Below, piece after piece: positions 41,510-50,385 of a DNA stretch of 55,851 bases. How positions within the stretch are numbered: position 1 is the stretch's first letter; each line of letters begins with the position of its first letter. This DNA is from Paenibacillus sp. PastM-3. GTDB lineage: Bacteria; Bacillota; Bacilli; Paenibacillales; Paenibacillaceae. Made by a program: the position numbers and the translations under genes. Below the pieces are notes generated by a model. It did not search any database, was not told the DNA's origin, and was given only the letters and a program-made list of their open reading frames with translations. The DNA is taken from NCBI RefSeq assembly GCF_029893965.1, contig NZ_JARXXP010000030.1, forward strand, positions 1 through 55,851, written 5' to 3'.

Positions 41510-43740
41510 GGAATAGCATCCTCCCACACGGATTTAAGTTCGGATACGGCCTCATCCAGTGCAGATGCACCGTCGAGGGACACGCGCAATCTGTCACCGC
41601 CGACCGTTCCGATGATTTCAACCGGTACGCCGTAAGCGGCAACCGCTGCTTTGAGCTCTTCTGCGCGGTCAGGTGCCGAGGTCAGCACAATACGGGACTG
41701 GGTTTCGCTGAACAGTGCCACATCCTGGCGCAGTCCGCCAGCCGACAGCTCAACGTTCGCACCGATTCCGCCGCTGATACAGCTCTCAGCCAGTGCAGCA
41801 GCCAATCCGCCTTCAGACAGGTCATGCGCCGAGCGGACCAGGCCGCCACGGATCGCGGACAGTACAGCATCCAGCAATTTTTGCTCTGTAGCCAGATCAA
41901 GCGCCGGCGGACGGCCTTCAGTCAGACCATGAACAGCATATTGGAACTCACTGCCGCCAAGCTCAGCTTTGGTTACCCCGAGCAGCAGAATCGCATCACC
42001 TTCCTGCTTGAAGGCTTGAGTTGTAATATGATCGGTATCTTCAACCAGACCCACCATACCAACAACCGGGGTCGGGTAGATGGCGCCGGCAGCATTTTCG
42101 TTGTACAAGCTGACGTTACCGCCGATAACCGGCGTATCCAGCACACGGCAGGCTTCAGCCATACCGTCAACCGCACGTTCCATCTGCCAGAAAATCTCCG
42201 GCTTCTCCGGACTGCCAAAGTTCAGGTTGTCCGTAATGGCCAGCGGCTTCGCGCCGGAGCAGACAATGTTGCGGGCTGCTTCACTTACCGCGATGCGTCC
42301 GCCCACTTCAGGGTCGAGATAGACATAACGCCCGTTGCAGTCTGTAGTCATGGCCAGACCTTTGCGTGTACCTTGAATGGTAACCACTGCCGCATCGGAG
42401 CCCGGACGGACTGCAGTGCTGGTGCGAACCATATAATCATACTGGTTATATACCCAGGCTTTGCTCGCTACTGTTGGCGAACCTAATACCGTACGCAGAG
42501 CGCCGCCGAGATCGGTAACCTCTTTATAACGCAAAGTATCTACATTTGCATTCTCTTCATAGTAAGCCGGAACTGTCGAAGGCTTCTTATAGATTGGACA
42601 CTCGTCCACAAGCGCTGTTACCGGCATGTCGCCGACAACCTCACCGTGATGGAACAGCTTCAGGCGGCCGTCATCCGTTACCTTGCCCACTTTACGGCAG
42701 ATCACGCCCCAGCGGTCAAAAATCTCCTGCGCCTGCGCCTCATCCTTAGGCTCAACCACGAACAGCATCCGCTCCTGGGATTCGGACAGCATCATTTCAT
42801 AAGGCGTCATGCCCTCTTCACGCTGCGGCACCTGATCCAGATACAGCTCCAGGCCGTTGCCCGCTTTGCTGGCCATCTCGGCACTGGAACAGGTAAGGCC
42901 TGCTGCGCCCATGTCCTGAATACCGAGTACGATGCCGCTGTCGATAAGCTCAAGGCATGATTCCATAACCAGCTTTTCCATGAATGGATCGCCGACCTGT
43001 ACCGCTGTTTTCTTGGCTTCGGATTCCTCGCTCAGCTCAACGGAGGCAAAGGTTGCCCCGTGAATACCGTCACGGCCTGTAGGAGGGCCTACATAGAACA
43101 CGGGATTGCCTACACCTTTGGCGACACCGCGCTGGATTTTATCATGATCAATCAGTCCGACACACATCGCGTTGACCAACGGGTTGCCGTCATAGCTGTT
43201 GTCGAACATAATTTCGCCGCCGACAGTCGGAATCCCGATACAGTTACCGTAGCCTGCGATCCCGGACACGACATGCTCGAACAGGTATTTTACCCGGTCG
43301 CTCTCAAGCTTCCCGAAACGCAGGGAGTTAAGCAGCGCAACCGGTCTTGCACCCATGGAGAAAATATCGCGGATAATCCCGCCCACCCCGGTCGCCGCGC
43401 CCTGATATGGCTCAACAGCCGACGGGTGGTTGTGGCTTTCGATTTTGAATACAACGGCCTGGTTGTCACCGATGTCTACGATCCCCGCGCCTTCGCCCGG
43501 TCCCATGAGGACACGCGGTCCGCTTGTCGGGAAACGTCCAAGCAGCGGCTTGGAGTTCTTGTAGGCGCAATGCTCAGACCACATTACGCTGAATACACCG
43601 ATTTCGGTATAGTTAGGCTTGCGGCCCATAAAAGAGGTGATCAGCTCATATTCACTGTCCGACACACCGAACTGGCTGTAGATTTTCTGCTCTGCAATCT
43701 GCTCTGCGGTCGGCTCCTTAGCGGATACTTGCTGCGTCAT
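41494..43740 (-). CDS. purL: FGAM synthase subunit II (small-type PurL)
   Basis: 748-residue ATP-dependent subunit of the PurLQS complex, step four. ATG behind GGAGGG. Motifs are FSVMWSEHCAYKNS, GIVDIGDNQAVVFKIESHNHPSA (first residues only), GIRDIFSMGARP with GGIIRD, and MGAAGLTCSS. The length shows the small form that needs PurS and PurQ, both encoded upstream. It overlaps the purQ end by 23 bases. Confidence 0.96.
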   Translation of the reverse strand: MTQQVSAKEPTAEQIAEQKIYSQFGVSDSEYELITSFMGRKPNYTEIGVFSVMWSEHCAYKNSKPLLGRFPTSGPRVLMGPGEGAGIVDIGDNQAVVFKIESHNHPSAVEPYQGAATGVGGIIRDIFSMGARPVALLNSLRFGKLESDRVKYLFEHVVSGIAGYGNCIGIPTVGGEIMFDNSYDGNPLVNAMCVGLIDHDKIQRGVAKGVGNPVFYVGPPTGRDGIHGATFASVELSEESEAKKTAVQVGDPFMEKLVMESCLELIDSGIVLGIQDMGAAGLTCSSAEMASKAGNGLELYLDQVPQREEGMTPYEMMLSESQERMLFVVEPKDEAQAQEIFDRWGVICRKVGKVTDDGRLKLFHHGEVVGDMPVTALVDECPIYKKPSTVPAYYEENANVDTLRYKEVTDLGGALRTVLGSPTVASKAWVYNQYDYMVRTSTAVRPGSDAAVVTIQGTRKGLAMTTDCNGRYVYLDPEVGGRIAVSEAARNIVCSGAKPLAITDNLNFGSPEKPEIFWQMERAVDGMAEACRVLDTPVIGGNVSLYNENAAGAIYPTPVVGMVGLVEDTDHITTQAFKQEGDAILLLGVTKAELGGSEFQYAVHGLTEGRPPALDLATEQKLLDAVLSAIRGGLVRSAHDLSEGGLAAALAESCISGGIGANVELSAGGLRQDVALFSETQSRIVLTSAPDRAEELKAAVAAYGVPVEIIGTVGGDRLRVSLDGASALDEAVSELKSVWEDAIPCLMK

Positions 43741-44407
43741 AACGATCCCTCCATGTCTTGAGAATGGATGTAAACATCCGTTTGCCGTCTTCCGAGCCGA
43801 GCAGGCTATTAGCTGCACGTTCCGGGTGAGGCATCATGCCTACCACATTGCCTGCCACGTTGCTGATCCCCGCAATATCGGCTACCGAGCCGTTCGGGTT
43901 ATCGCTGTATGTGAACACGATCTGATTGTTCGCCTGCAAAGATGCAAGCGTCTCTTCATCACAGTAATAATTGCCTTCGCCATGTGCGATCGGAATGACG
44001 ATTTCTTCATCCTTCGCATAATCAACAGTAAACGGGGTTGTGTTATTAACCACCTTAAGCACCGTATCGTGACAGCGGAACTTCATCGACATGTTGCGGC
44101 GCAGCGCCCCCGGCAGAAGGCCCGCTTCGGTCAGAATCTGGAATCCGTTGCAGATGCCGAGCACGAATTTGCCCTGCTCCGCCGCTTTGGCTACTTCAGC
44201 CATTACCGGAGCGAACCGGGAAATCGCGCCGCAGCGCAGATAGTCACCATAAGAGAAGCCCCCCGGCACGAGAATGCAGTCATACGCCGACAGGTCGGTT
44301 GCCGTATGCCACACATAATCGACCGGTTCACCGAGACTTTCTTCTACAGCCTTATAGCAGTCAATGTCACAATTGGAGCCCGGAAAGACAAGTACAGCAA
44401 ATTTCAT
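43718..44407 (-). CDS. purQ: FGAM synthase subunit I, glutaminase
   Basis: 229-residue class I glutamine amidotransferase supplying ammonia to PurL. The nucleophile Cys is in FVLGICNGFQIL; the catalytic His and Glu lie in MPHPERAAN. GSNCDIDCYKA is at the N-terminus. It starts five bases after the purS stop. Confidence 0.96.
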   Translation of the reverse strand: MKFAVLVFPGSNCDIDCYKAVEESLGEPVDYVWHTATDLSAYDCILVPGGFSYGDYLRCGAISRFAPVMAEVAKAAEQGKFVLGICNGFQILTEAGLLPGALRRNMSMKFRCHDTVLKVVNNTTPFTVDYAKDEEIVIPIAHGEGNYYCDEETLASLQANNQIVFTYSDNPNGSVADIAGISNVAGNVVGMMPHPERAANSLLGSEDGKRMFTSILKTWRDRYDAASIR

Positions 44408-44412
44408 GACTT

Positions 44413-44658
44413 TTAGTCCTCCAATTCGTAGCGGTAATCCTCGATCACCGTGTTGGCCAGCAGCTTCTCACACATTTCCTTGAGGCGTCCTTCCGCTTCA
44501 GCGCGGTTGTCCGTGTCAAGAGTCAGCTCCATATATTTGCCGATACGCAAACTTTCAACTTCCTGAAAACCTACCGAATGAAGAGCTCCCTGCACAGCAA
44601 CACCTTGGGGATCGAGCACGCTTTTCTTGATGGTGACATAGACTGTCGCTTTTAACAT
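44413..44658 (-). CDS. purS: FGAM synthase subunit PurS
   Basis: 81-residue dimeric bridging subunit of the PurLQS complex (KATVYVTIKKSVLDPQGVAV, FQEVESLRIGKYMELTL). Normal length. GGAGG upstream. It follows a 430-base repeat-bearing gap after purC. Confidence 0.95.
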   Translation of the reverse strand: MLKATVYVTIKKSVLDPQGVAVQGALHSVGFQEVESLRIGKYMELTLDTDNRAEAEGRLKEMCEKLLANTVIEDYRYELED

Positions 44659-45089
44659 ACGCTTGTAGTTCCTCCTAAATTTTAATGAGCTGATTATCCT
44701 TTGATCACAAAAGAGAGAGACTTACCTGGGCTTGCGGTTGACTATAACGCTAACTGTGAATGCAGCTTTAACTACATTCTTTGCACCGGTAACTAGAGTA
44801 CTCGGCTCACACATTTAGTTGGATTTTCGCCACCTAATTTCGCCCATCCTCAACATCTCAACCCTTTAGGTGGAAAATCACCACTTATTTGGGGCCATAT
44901 ACTCCAATAAGGGCGAAAACAGTAATAATAAGCGGCGTTTATCCACCTAGTTTTCTTTTATCGCTGTTTGATCGGGAATTAGGTGGCGAATTTCCACTTA
45001 ATTTGATTAAGAAAAACTCCGAGGGACAGATTTAAGTATTAAATGTGCTGTAATTACGTGCTCTTGCCACACATCGGGCCGGGTTCCGC
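44659..45089. repeat. Intergenic inverted-repeat element between purC and purS
   Basis: CGCCACCTAATT at 44828-44839 pairs exactly with AATTAGGTGGCG at 44977-44988. Between lie further partial copies such as TTAGGTGGAAAATCACCACTT (first 20 bases) and GGCGTTTATCCACCTAG. The left end shares an exact 18-base segment, TAGTTGGATTTTCGCCAC, with 12102. No gene was seen. Confidence 0.7.
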
Positions 45090-45980
45090 CTACAAATCCT
45101 TGCCGGTAAGCCGGTGATAGATATCCCGGTAGCGGCGGCTGGTCTCCTCTACCACTTCCTGCGGCAGCGGATCAGGCGTGCTGTTCTTGTCCCAGGAGGA
45201 TGCGGAAAGATAAGTCCGGACCGGCTCCTTGTCCATGCTGTCAATCTCGATATCAAGCGCATATTTATCTTTAGCCCAGAAGCGGGAGGCATCCGGTGTA
45301 AAAATCTCATCGATCAGAATCACCTTGCCGTCCAGCAGCCCGAACTCGAACTTGCAGTCTGCGAGAATGATCCCGCGTTCCTCACAATACGCTCTGGCAA
45401 AAGCGAACAGCTTCAGGCTTTTCTCCTTCAGCTCCAGCGCCAGCTCGGCGCCGATAGTCTCCTGCATCTGCTCGAACGGAATGTCTTCATCGTGACCGAC
45501 ATCATTCTTCGCTGCCGGCGTGAAGATCGGCTGGGCCAGGACAGCGTTTTTGCGCAGGCCCTGCGGAAGCTCGATACCGTTGACCTTGCCGGTCTCCTGA
45601 TACTGCCGCCAGCCTCCGCCGGTAATGCAGCCGCGAACGACACATTCAATATCGATTCTCTCGGCTTTGCGCACGACCATGATGCGGTTTTTAAGAGCTT
45701 CCCGGTCCTTTACAATGCCGCCAAGCTGATCGACATCAATGTGGACGACGTGGTTTTCGATCAGGTTCTTCGTCAGCCCGAACCAGAAGGCGCTTAGCCG
45801 GTTCAGCACATTGCCTTTGTCCGGCACAGCCGGATCGAGCACATAATCAAACGCGGAGATCCGGTCCGTAACAACGATCAGTACCTGTTCCCCCAAATCG
45901 TACAATTCGCGGACCTTTCCTTTATAGAGCAGCGGTGCATTTACGAGCTCCACAGCCGTGGATACGGCAGGGTGTGTCAT
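45090..45980 (-). CDS. purC: SAICAR synthetase, longer type
   Basis: Step seven of the pathway. ATG behind GGGAGGAAAGG gives 296 residues. Motifs are YKGKVRELYDLGEQ, TDRISAFDYVL, VVRGCITGGGWRQYQETG and ILADCKFEFGLLDG. It belongs to the longer PurC type (about 300 residues), not the 240-residue Bacillus form. Confidence 0.95.
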   Translation of the reverse strand: MTHPAVSTAVELVNAPLLYKGKVRELYDLGEQVLIVVTDRISAFDYVLDPAVPDKGNVLNRLSAFWFGLTKNLIENHVVHIDVDQLGGIVKDREALKNRIMVVRKAERIDIECVVRGCITGGGWRQYQETGKVNGIELPQGLRKNAVLAQPIFTPAAKNDVGHDEDIPFEQMQETIGAELALELKEKSLKLFAFARAYCEERGIILADCKFEFGLLDGKVILIDEIFTPDASRFWAKDKYALDIEIDSMDKEPVRTYLSASSWDKNSTPDPLPQEVVEETSRRYRDIYHRLTGKDL

Positions 45981-46037
45981 GACCTTTCCTCCCTCAACCG
46001 AATGATCTTTCTTAAAAATCAAAACTTCCCAAATCTG

Positions 46038-47333
46038 TTAAATCAGCTCCAGCTTACGGAAAATCGTGTCCACATGCTTCAGGTGCCAGGAAGGGTTGAA
46101 GGCATCCTCGATCTCTTCCGGGCTGAGCACGGCAGTGATCTCAGGAGTAGCTTCGACGATATCACGGAACTGGGTCTGCTCTTCCCAGGCCTGCATTGCG
46201 CGCGGCTGCACGGTGTCGTAAGCCTGCTCGCGGCTGAAGCCCTTGTCGATCAGCTTGGTCAGGATACGGCCGGAGAACGGAACACCGAAGGTGCGGTTCA
46301 TGTTGCGTTTCATATTTTCCGGGAACACGGTCAGGTTCTTCACAATGTTGCCGAAGCGGTTCAGCATGTAGTTGAGCAGCATGGTCGCATCCGGCAGGAT
46401 GATCCGTTCTACCGACGAGTGCGAGATATCGCGTTCATGCCAGAGCGGCACGTTCTCGTAAGCTGTAACCATGTGACCGCGGATCACGCGGGACAGGCCG
46501 GAGATATTTTCGCAGCCGATCGGGTTGCGTTTGTGCGGCATGGCAGAAGAACCCTTTTGGCCTTTGGCAAAAGCCTCCTCCACCTCGCGGATTTCGCTCT
46601 TTTGCAGTGCACGGATTTCAGTAGCGAACTTGTCCAGCGATGTGGCTACCAGTGCCAGTGCAGCCATGTATTCCGCGTGGCGGTCACGTTGCAGGGTCTG
46701 GGTCGAGATTGGTGCAGGGCTGGTACCCAGCTTTTTGCAGACGAATTCCTCCACGAACGGGTCAATGTTGGCATAGGTGCCGACTGCGCCGGAGATTTTG
46801 CCGAACTGAACGCCATTAGCCGCATGACGGAAGCGCTCCAGGTTACGTTTCATTTCCTCGTACCACAGCGCCATCTTGAGGCCAAAGGTTGTAGGCTCGG
46901 CATGTACGCCGTGCGTGCGGCCCATCATCGGGGTGTCTTTATAAGCAATTGCTTTATCTTTAAGAATCTCGATGAAGTTGATGATGTCCTTTTCCAGAAT
47001 TTCGTTCGCCTGACGAAGCAGGTAACCGAGCGCTGTATCTACAACGTCTGTGGAAGTCAGCCCGTAGTGCACCCATTTGCGTTCTGCGCCCAGGCTCTCG
47101 GATACGGCACGGGTAAAGGCAATAACGTCATGACGGGTTTCGAGCTCAATTTCATTGATCCGGTCAATATCGAATTTCGCATCCTTGCGCAGCTTGGCGG
47201 CATCTTCCTGCGGAATGACTCCCAGCTCGGCCCAAGCTTCACAAGCACACAGTTCTACTTCGAGCCAGGCGTTGAATTTATTTTCTTCGGTCCAAATGGC
47301 CCGCATCTCAGGTCTGCTGTAACGTTCGATCAT
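46038..47333 (-). CDS. purB: Adenylosuccinate lyase
   Basis: Acts twice: on SAICAR and on adenylosuccinate. The ATG encoding MIERYSRPEMRAIW follows GGAGG and gives the usual 431 residues. The fumarase-family signature is SSAMPHKRNPIGCENISGL; the catalytic His regions are GRTHGVHAEPT and YGLTSTDVVDTA. Four to five bases after purK, so cotranscribed. Confidence 0.96.
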   Translation of the reverse strand: MIERYSRPEMRAIWTEENKFNAWLEVELCACEAWAELGVIPQEDAAKLRKDAKFDIDRINEIELETRHDVIAFTRAVSESLGAERKWVHYGLTSTDVVDTALGYLLRQANEILEKDIINFIEILKDKAIAYKDTPMMGRTHGVHAEPTTFGLKMALWYEEMKRNLERFRHAANGVQFGKISGAVGTYANIDPFVEEFVCKKLGTSPAPISTQTLQRDRHAEYMAALALVATSLDKFATEIRALQKSEIREVEEAFAKGQKGSSAMPHKRNPIGCENISGLSRVIRGHMVTAYENVPLWHERDISHSSVERIILPDATMLLNYMLNRFGNIVKNLTVFPENMKRNMNRTFGVPFSGRILTKLIDKGFSREQAYDTVQPRAMQAWEEQTQFRDIVEATPEITAVLSPEEIEDAFNPSWHLKHVDTIFRKLELI

Positions 47334-47338
47334 AGCTT

Positions 47339-48589
47339 TCAGTTCCTCCAAAGGTTAGTTTGCTCTACCCAGGACAGCCCGTCGCCGGTATCCTTGCAGA
47401 GCAGGTTGACATGGCCCATCTTGCGGCCGGTTTTGCTCTCGGTTTTGCCGTATATGTGAAGCTTGGGGGCAACCCCCAGCTTGCCTGCTGCTTCATCAGC
47501 CTGTCCCGTCCGTCCGATCAACCCGTCCAGATGCTCTCCCAGCACATTCACCATAACCACCGGTGTCAGCAGTGTGGTGTCTCCCAGAGGGAGATTACAG
47601 ATTGCGCGGATATGCTGTTCAAACTGTGAAGTCGCGCAGGCATCCATTGTATAGTGCCCTGAGTTATGCGGCCGCGGCGCCAGCTCGTTGACGAATAAAT
47701 CTCCGTCCTCCGTAACGAACATCTCCACAGCCAGCAGTCCGACGGCATCCAGTCCTGTAACCAGCCGCTCGGCAAGCTCACAGGCGCGCTGCCGGATCTC
47801 CTCAGCGACACGGGCGGGCACAATGGACAGATGCAGGATATTGTTTACATGTATGTTCTCCGCCGGGGGAAAGCTCTTCACTTCCCCGGAGGCGCTGCGT
47901 GCGGCAATGACGGAAATTTCACACTGGAATTTCACGAATTTCTCCAGCACCAGCTCCGGTACTTCAGCTCCTTCAGCAGCACCAGGTGCCACCTGCCGGA
48001 ACGCGGCTTCCAGCTCCACCTGCTGGCGGATGACGGCTTGTCCTTTGCCGTCATATCCCCCTGTGGCTGTCTTCAGCACACAGGGCAGGCCCAGCTCGGC
48101 AGCCGCGGCGGTAAGCTCCGCCAGGCTGCCGACCTTGCGGTACGGGGCGACGGGCACGCCCGCCGCCTCGATCGCCGCCTTCTCGCGCAGCCGGTGCTGC
48201 GTCGTATACAGCAGCGCGCTGCCCTGCGGCACGTACGATTCCTCTGTCAGCAAGGCGGCTACGCCGGCATCGACATTCTCGAACTCGTACGTGATCACGT
48301 CCGCGCGCTGCGCCAGCTCCCGCGCCGCGCCCTGGTCATTGTACGCCGCGGTGATCTGCGGCGTGACCTGCCCGCACGGCGCATCGGCCGCCGGGTCCAG
48401 CGCCACGAAGCGGTAGCCCATGGCGATGCCGTCGAGGGCCATCATCCGGCCGAGCTGGCCGCCGCCAAGCACGCCGATCGTCGTCTGCCCCGGCAGCAGC
48501 GTGCGGGGCGCCCCCAGGCTCTTGTCCTCACCGTCTAGAACCTGTGCTCCGCGCATCTGCTCCGCAGCCTTCAGCTCCTCCTGCCTCAT
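47339..48589 (-). CDS. purK: N5-carboxyaminoimidazole ribonucleotide synthase
   Basis: ATP-grasp enzyme making N5-CAIR from AIR. 416 residues with an N-terminal leader of about 33 residues before the Rossmann start TIGVLGGGQLGRMM, longer than usual. Motifs are LKTATGGYDGKGQ, VEMFVTEDGDLFVNELAPRPHNSGH. The ATG overlaps the purE stop (ATGA). Confidence 0.95.
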   Translation of the reverse strand: MRQEELKAAEQMRGAQVLDGEDKSLGAPRTLLPGQTTIGVLGGGQLGRMMALDGIAMGYRFVALDPAADAPCGQVTPQITAAYNDQGAARELAQRADVITYEFENVDAGVAALLTEESYVPQGSALLYTTQHRLREKAAIEAAGVPVAPYRKVGSLAELTAAAAELGLPCVLKTATGGYDGKGQAVIRQQVELEAAFRQVAPGAAEGAEVPELVLEKFVKFQCEISVIAARSASGEVKSFPPAENIHVNNILHLSIVPARVAEEIRQRACELAERLVTGLDAVGLLAVEMFVTEDGDLFVNELAPRPHNSGHYTMDACATSQFEQHIRAICNLPLGDTTLLTPVVMVNVLGEHLDGLIGRTGQADEAAGKLGVAPKLHIYGKTESKTGRKMGHVNLLCKDTGDGLSWVEQTNLWRN

Positions 48590-49071
48590 AAGCTCTCGCT
48601 GCTTTCCAGCACTTCGCGCTCGATTCTTTCGCGCCGCGCCTGCACCCGGCCCTGTACCTCAGGGTCAAACGCACCGATGATCTGAGCCGCCAGCAGTCCC
48701 GCATTGGTTGCGCCGGCCCGGCCGATCGCTACCGTTGCCACCGGGATGCCGCCCGGCATCTGCACGATCGACAGCAGCGAATCCAGCCCGTTCAGCGCTT
48801 TGGTCTGCACCGGCACGCCGATTACAGGCAGGATCGTCTTCGCAGCCACCATCCCCGGCAGATGCGCTGCTCCGCCTGCTCCGGCAATTATGACCTTCAG
48901 TCCGCGGCCTGCCGCCTCTTCCGCATAACGGAACATGAGATCCGGTGTACGGTGCGCAGAGACTACCTTTTTCTCATACGGTACGTTAAGCTCCTCAAGC
49001 ACGGCACAGGCATGCTCCATCGTCTCCCAGTCTGACTTGCTGCCCATAATCACTCCAACCTGCACTGACAT
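48586..49071 (-). CDS. purE: N5-CAIR mutase
   Basis: 161-residue class I PurE, which rearranges N5-CAIR to CAIR. Motifs are VGVIMGSKSDWETM, VVSAHRTPDLMF and AGAGGAAHLPGM. First gene of the pur operon, preceded by a 265-base leader with a purine riboswitch. Confidence 0.96.
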   Translation of the reverse strand: MSVQVGVIMGSKSDWETMEHACAVLEELNVPYEKKVVSAHRTPDLMFRYAEEAAGRGLKVIIAGAGGAAHLPGMVAAKTILPVIGVPVQTKALNGLDSLLSIVQMPGGIPVATVAIGRAGATNAGLLAAQIIGAFDPEVQGRVQARRERIEREVLESSESL

Positions 49072-49163
49072 CTTTCAACCTTCCCCTCCGCTCGATATAG
49101 AAGCTCTTGTGTCGTATGCACTCTAAGTTTGTCCTATTTCAGACCCATTTTCCATAATTCCGA

Positions 49164-49205
49164 AAAAAAAAGCCCGGATTCCAGACGCATGCTGCTGCGG
49201 GTGGA
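49164..49205 (-). terminator. Probable riboswitch-controlled terminator of the pur leader
   Basis: A CCCG...CGGG stem with additional inner pairs (CAG/CTG) is followed by eight Ts on the minus strand. It lies between the aptamer and purE. Two smaller perfect hairpins upstream (CCTCCG-TGC-CGGAGG and GCTCCG-TAC-CGGAGC) may take part in switching. Confidence 0.55.
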
Positions 49206-49333
49206 CCCAGACTACTGGAGGAAGCAGGGGAAGACGCCTCCGGCACGGAGGCATTACGAACAGCTCAGCCGCAAAAGCCGGCCGCTCCGGTACGGAGCAG
49301 TGCTGCTGAGGGCTGTCCCAGTCATCCTATTTC

Positions 49334-49400
49334 CTCGTAGTCCGGCAATTTACGGTTACCGGGTAGAAACTTCCGGGCCCTATTCCCGGTTTTATACGAG
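49334..49400 (-). promoter_or_regulatory. Guanine-type purine riboswitch aptamer
   Basis: The P1 arms CTCGTA and TACGAG close the element. Between them are the conserved GGAATAGGG-type, GTTTCTACC and CCGTAAA segments. The residue that pairs with the ligand is in GACTACGAG; the C implies guanine or hypoxanthine, not adenine. It lies in the leader of purE and would turn off the operon when guanine is abundant. Confidence 0.92.
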
Positions 49401-49415
49401 CTCTTCATAGGTTCA

Positions 49416-49444
49416 GTTTAACAATGCCCTACACTCCATGTCAA
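49416..49444 (-). promoter_or_regulatory. Promoter of the pur operon
   Basis: TTGACA (exact) with a 17-base spacer and TTAAAC as a weak -10. Transcription would start just before the riboswitch. Confidence 0.65.
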
Positions 49445-49447
49445 CTT

Positions 49448-49490
49448 AAACACGAACATTAATATATTGACACATGAAATTGTTCGCTTT
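49448..49490. promoter_or_regulatory. PurBox pair (PurR operator)
   Basis: On the minus strand AAAAGCGAACAAT and the inverted AATGTTCGTGTTT lie 17 bases apart, immediately upstream of the -35. They match the PurBox pattern AWWWCCGAACWWT at nearly all positions. This supports PurR repression that is relieved by PRPP. Confidence 0.8.
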
Positions 49491-49542
49491 TGGCTACAAA
49501 AAAAGGGATGGACACCGAAATGCCCCGCCCTTTATTCATCTA

Positions 49543-49977
49543 TTATTTTACAACCAGCACCGGAATCCGTGCGCTCTGCACCACATTGTGGCTGACACTG
49601 CCCAGGACAAATTCGCGTATTCCGCCGAGTCCGCGGCTGCCAATTACAATAACGTCCATTCCCTGCTCCTTGGCATAATTCAGAATCACTTCAGCCGGGG
49701 AACCCTGCAGCAGCTCAACCGTCGCATTCAGGCCTTCGGCTTCCAGACGTCCTCTGACCTCATCGGTAGTCTGCACCGCCAAATCATAATAATCCTTGTT
49801 CACTGAAGCCGGCAGAGGCGCGAGAGCTTCCCCAATGAAGAACCGGGGGAATTCGAATGCGTGTACGACGTAAATGGAAGATCCGGGAGTTACCTTAGCC
49901 AGTTCGATCGCCCGCTCAAGCGCTTGATTGGAAGCTTTGGAACCGTCATAGGCGAGCAAAATTTTAGAGAATAACAT
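49543..49977 (-). CDS. Universal stress protein, UspA family
   Basis: 144 residues from the ATG behind GAGGTGG. Rossmann-like UspA fold with ILLAYDGSKAS at the start and the ATP-binding loop GSRGLGGIREFVLGSVSHNVV (its first 20 residues). It is probably an ATP-binding dimer whose role is not known. Alone in its operon. Confidence 0.9.
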   Translation of the reverse strand: MLFSKILLAYDGSKASNQALERAIELAKVTPGSSIYVVHAFEFPRFFIGEALAPLPASVNKDYYDLAVQTTDEVRGRLEAEGLNATVELLQGSPAEVILNYAKEQGMDVIVIGSRGLGGIREFVLGSVSHNVVQSARIPVLVVK

Positions 49978-50028
49978 GTACGCCACCTCTTTTTCATTTT
50001 GATTAACCAGCAGTCCAAGTACAAACCG

Positions 50029-50292
50029 CTATCTTAAAAAATACCCGTACAGCAAAATATTAAGCAGCAGCAGCAGCGGAATGCCGATCCGGAAGGATGT
50101 ATGCCTGGTTTTATGCCGTTTGCGGTACATGGCAATGAGGATGCCCAGCGCGCCGCCCATGAACGCCAGCAGAAACAGCGTCTTCTCCGGCACACGGTCC
50201 CGTCTTGCCCGGGCTTTGTTCTTGTCCTCAGACATCACCACGTAGGCGATAAGATTAATCAGCACAAACCACACCAGTACCCCTTTGACCAT
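50029..50292 (-). CDS. DUF1294 small membrane protein
   Basis: 87 residues with membrane helices at about 4-20, 40-57 and 65-85. The family mark is EKTLFLLAFMGGALGILIAMY followed by the HKTRHTSFR loop. Function unknown. ATG behind GGAGGAGG. Confidence 0.85.
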   Translation of the reverse strand: MVKGVLVWFVLINLIAYVVMSEDKNKARARRDRVPEKTLFLLAFMGGALGILIAMYRKRHKTRHTSFRIGIPLLLLLNILLYGYFLR

Positions 50293-50385
50293 CGTTCCGG
50301 CCCCTCCTCCTTGCATCCTGCCCTATCTTCTATTATATTCCCCTTGCTGCAAAAAACCAATAACCTCACATAAGCTGCCAAGGTG

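Noticed and set aside
45972..47459. Long antisense frame opposite purB (about 495 codons)
   Set aside because: It mirrors a fully conserved purB gene, has no good ribosome binding site, and its product has no recognisable family; it is a codon-bias shadow.
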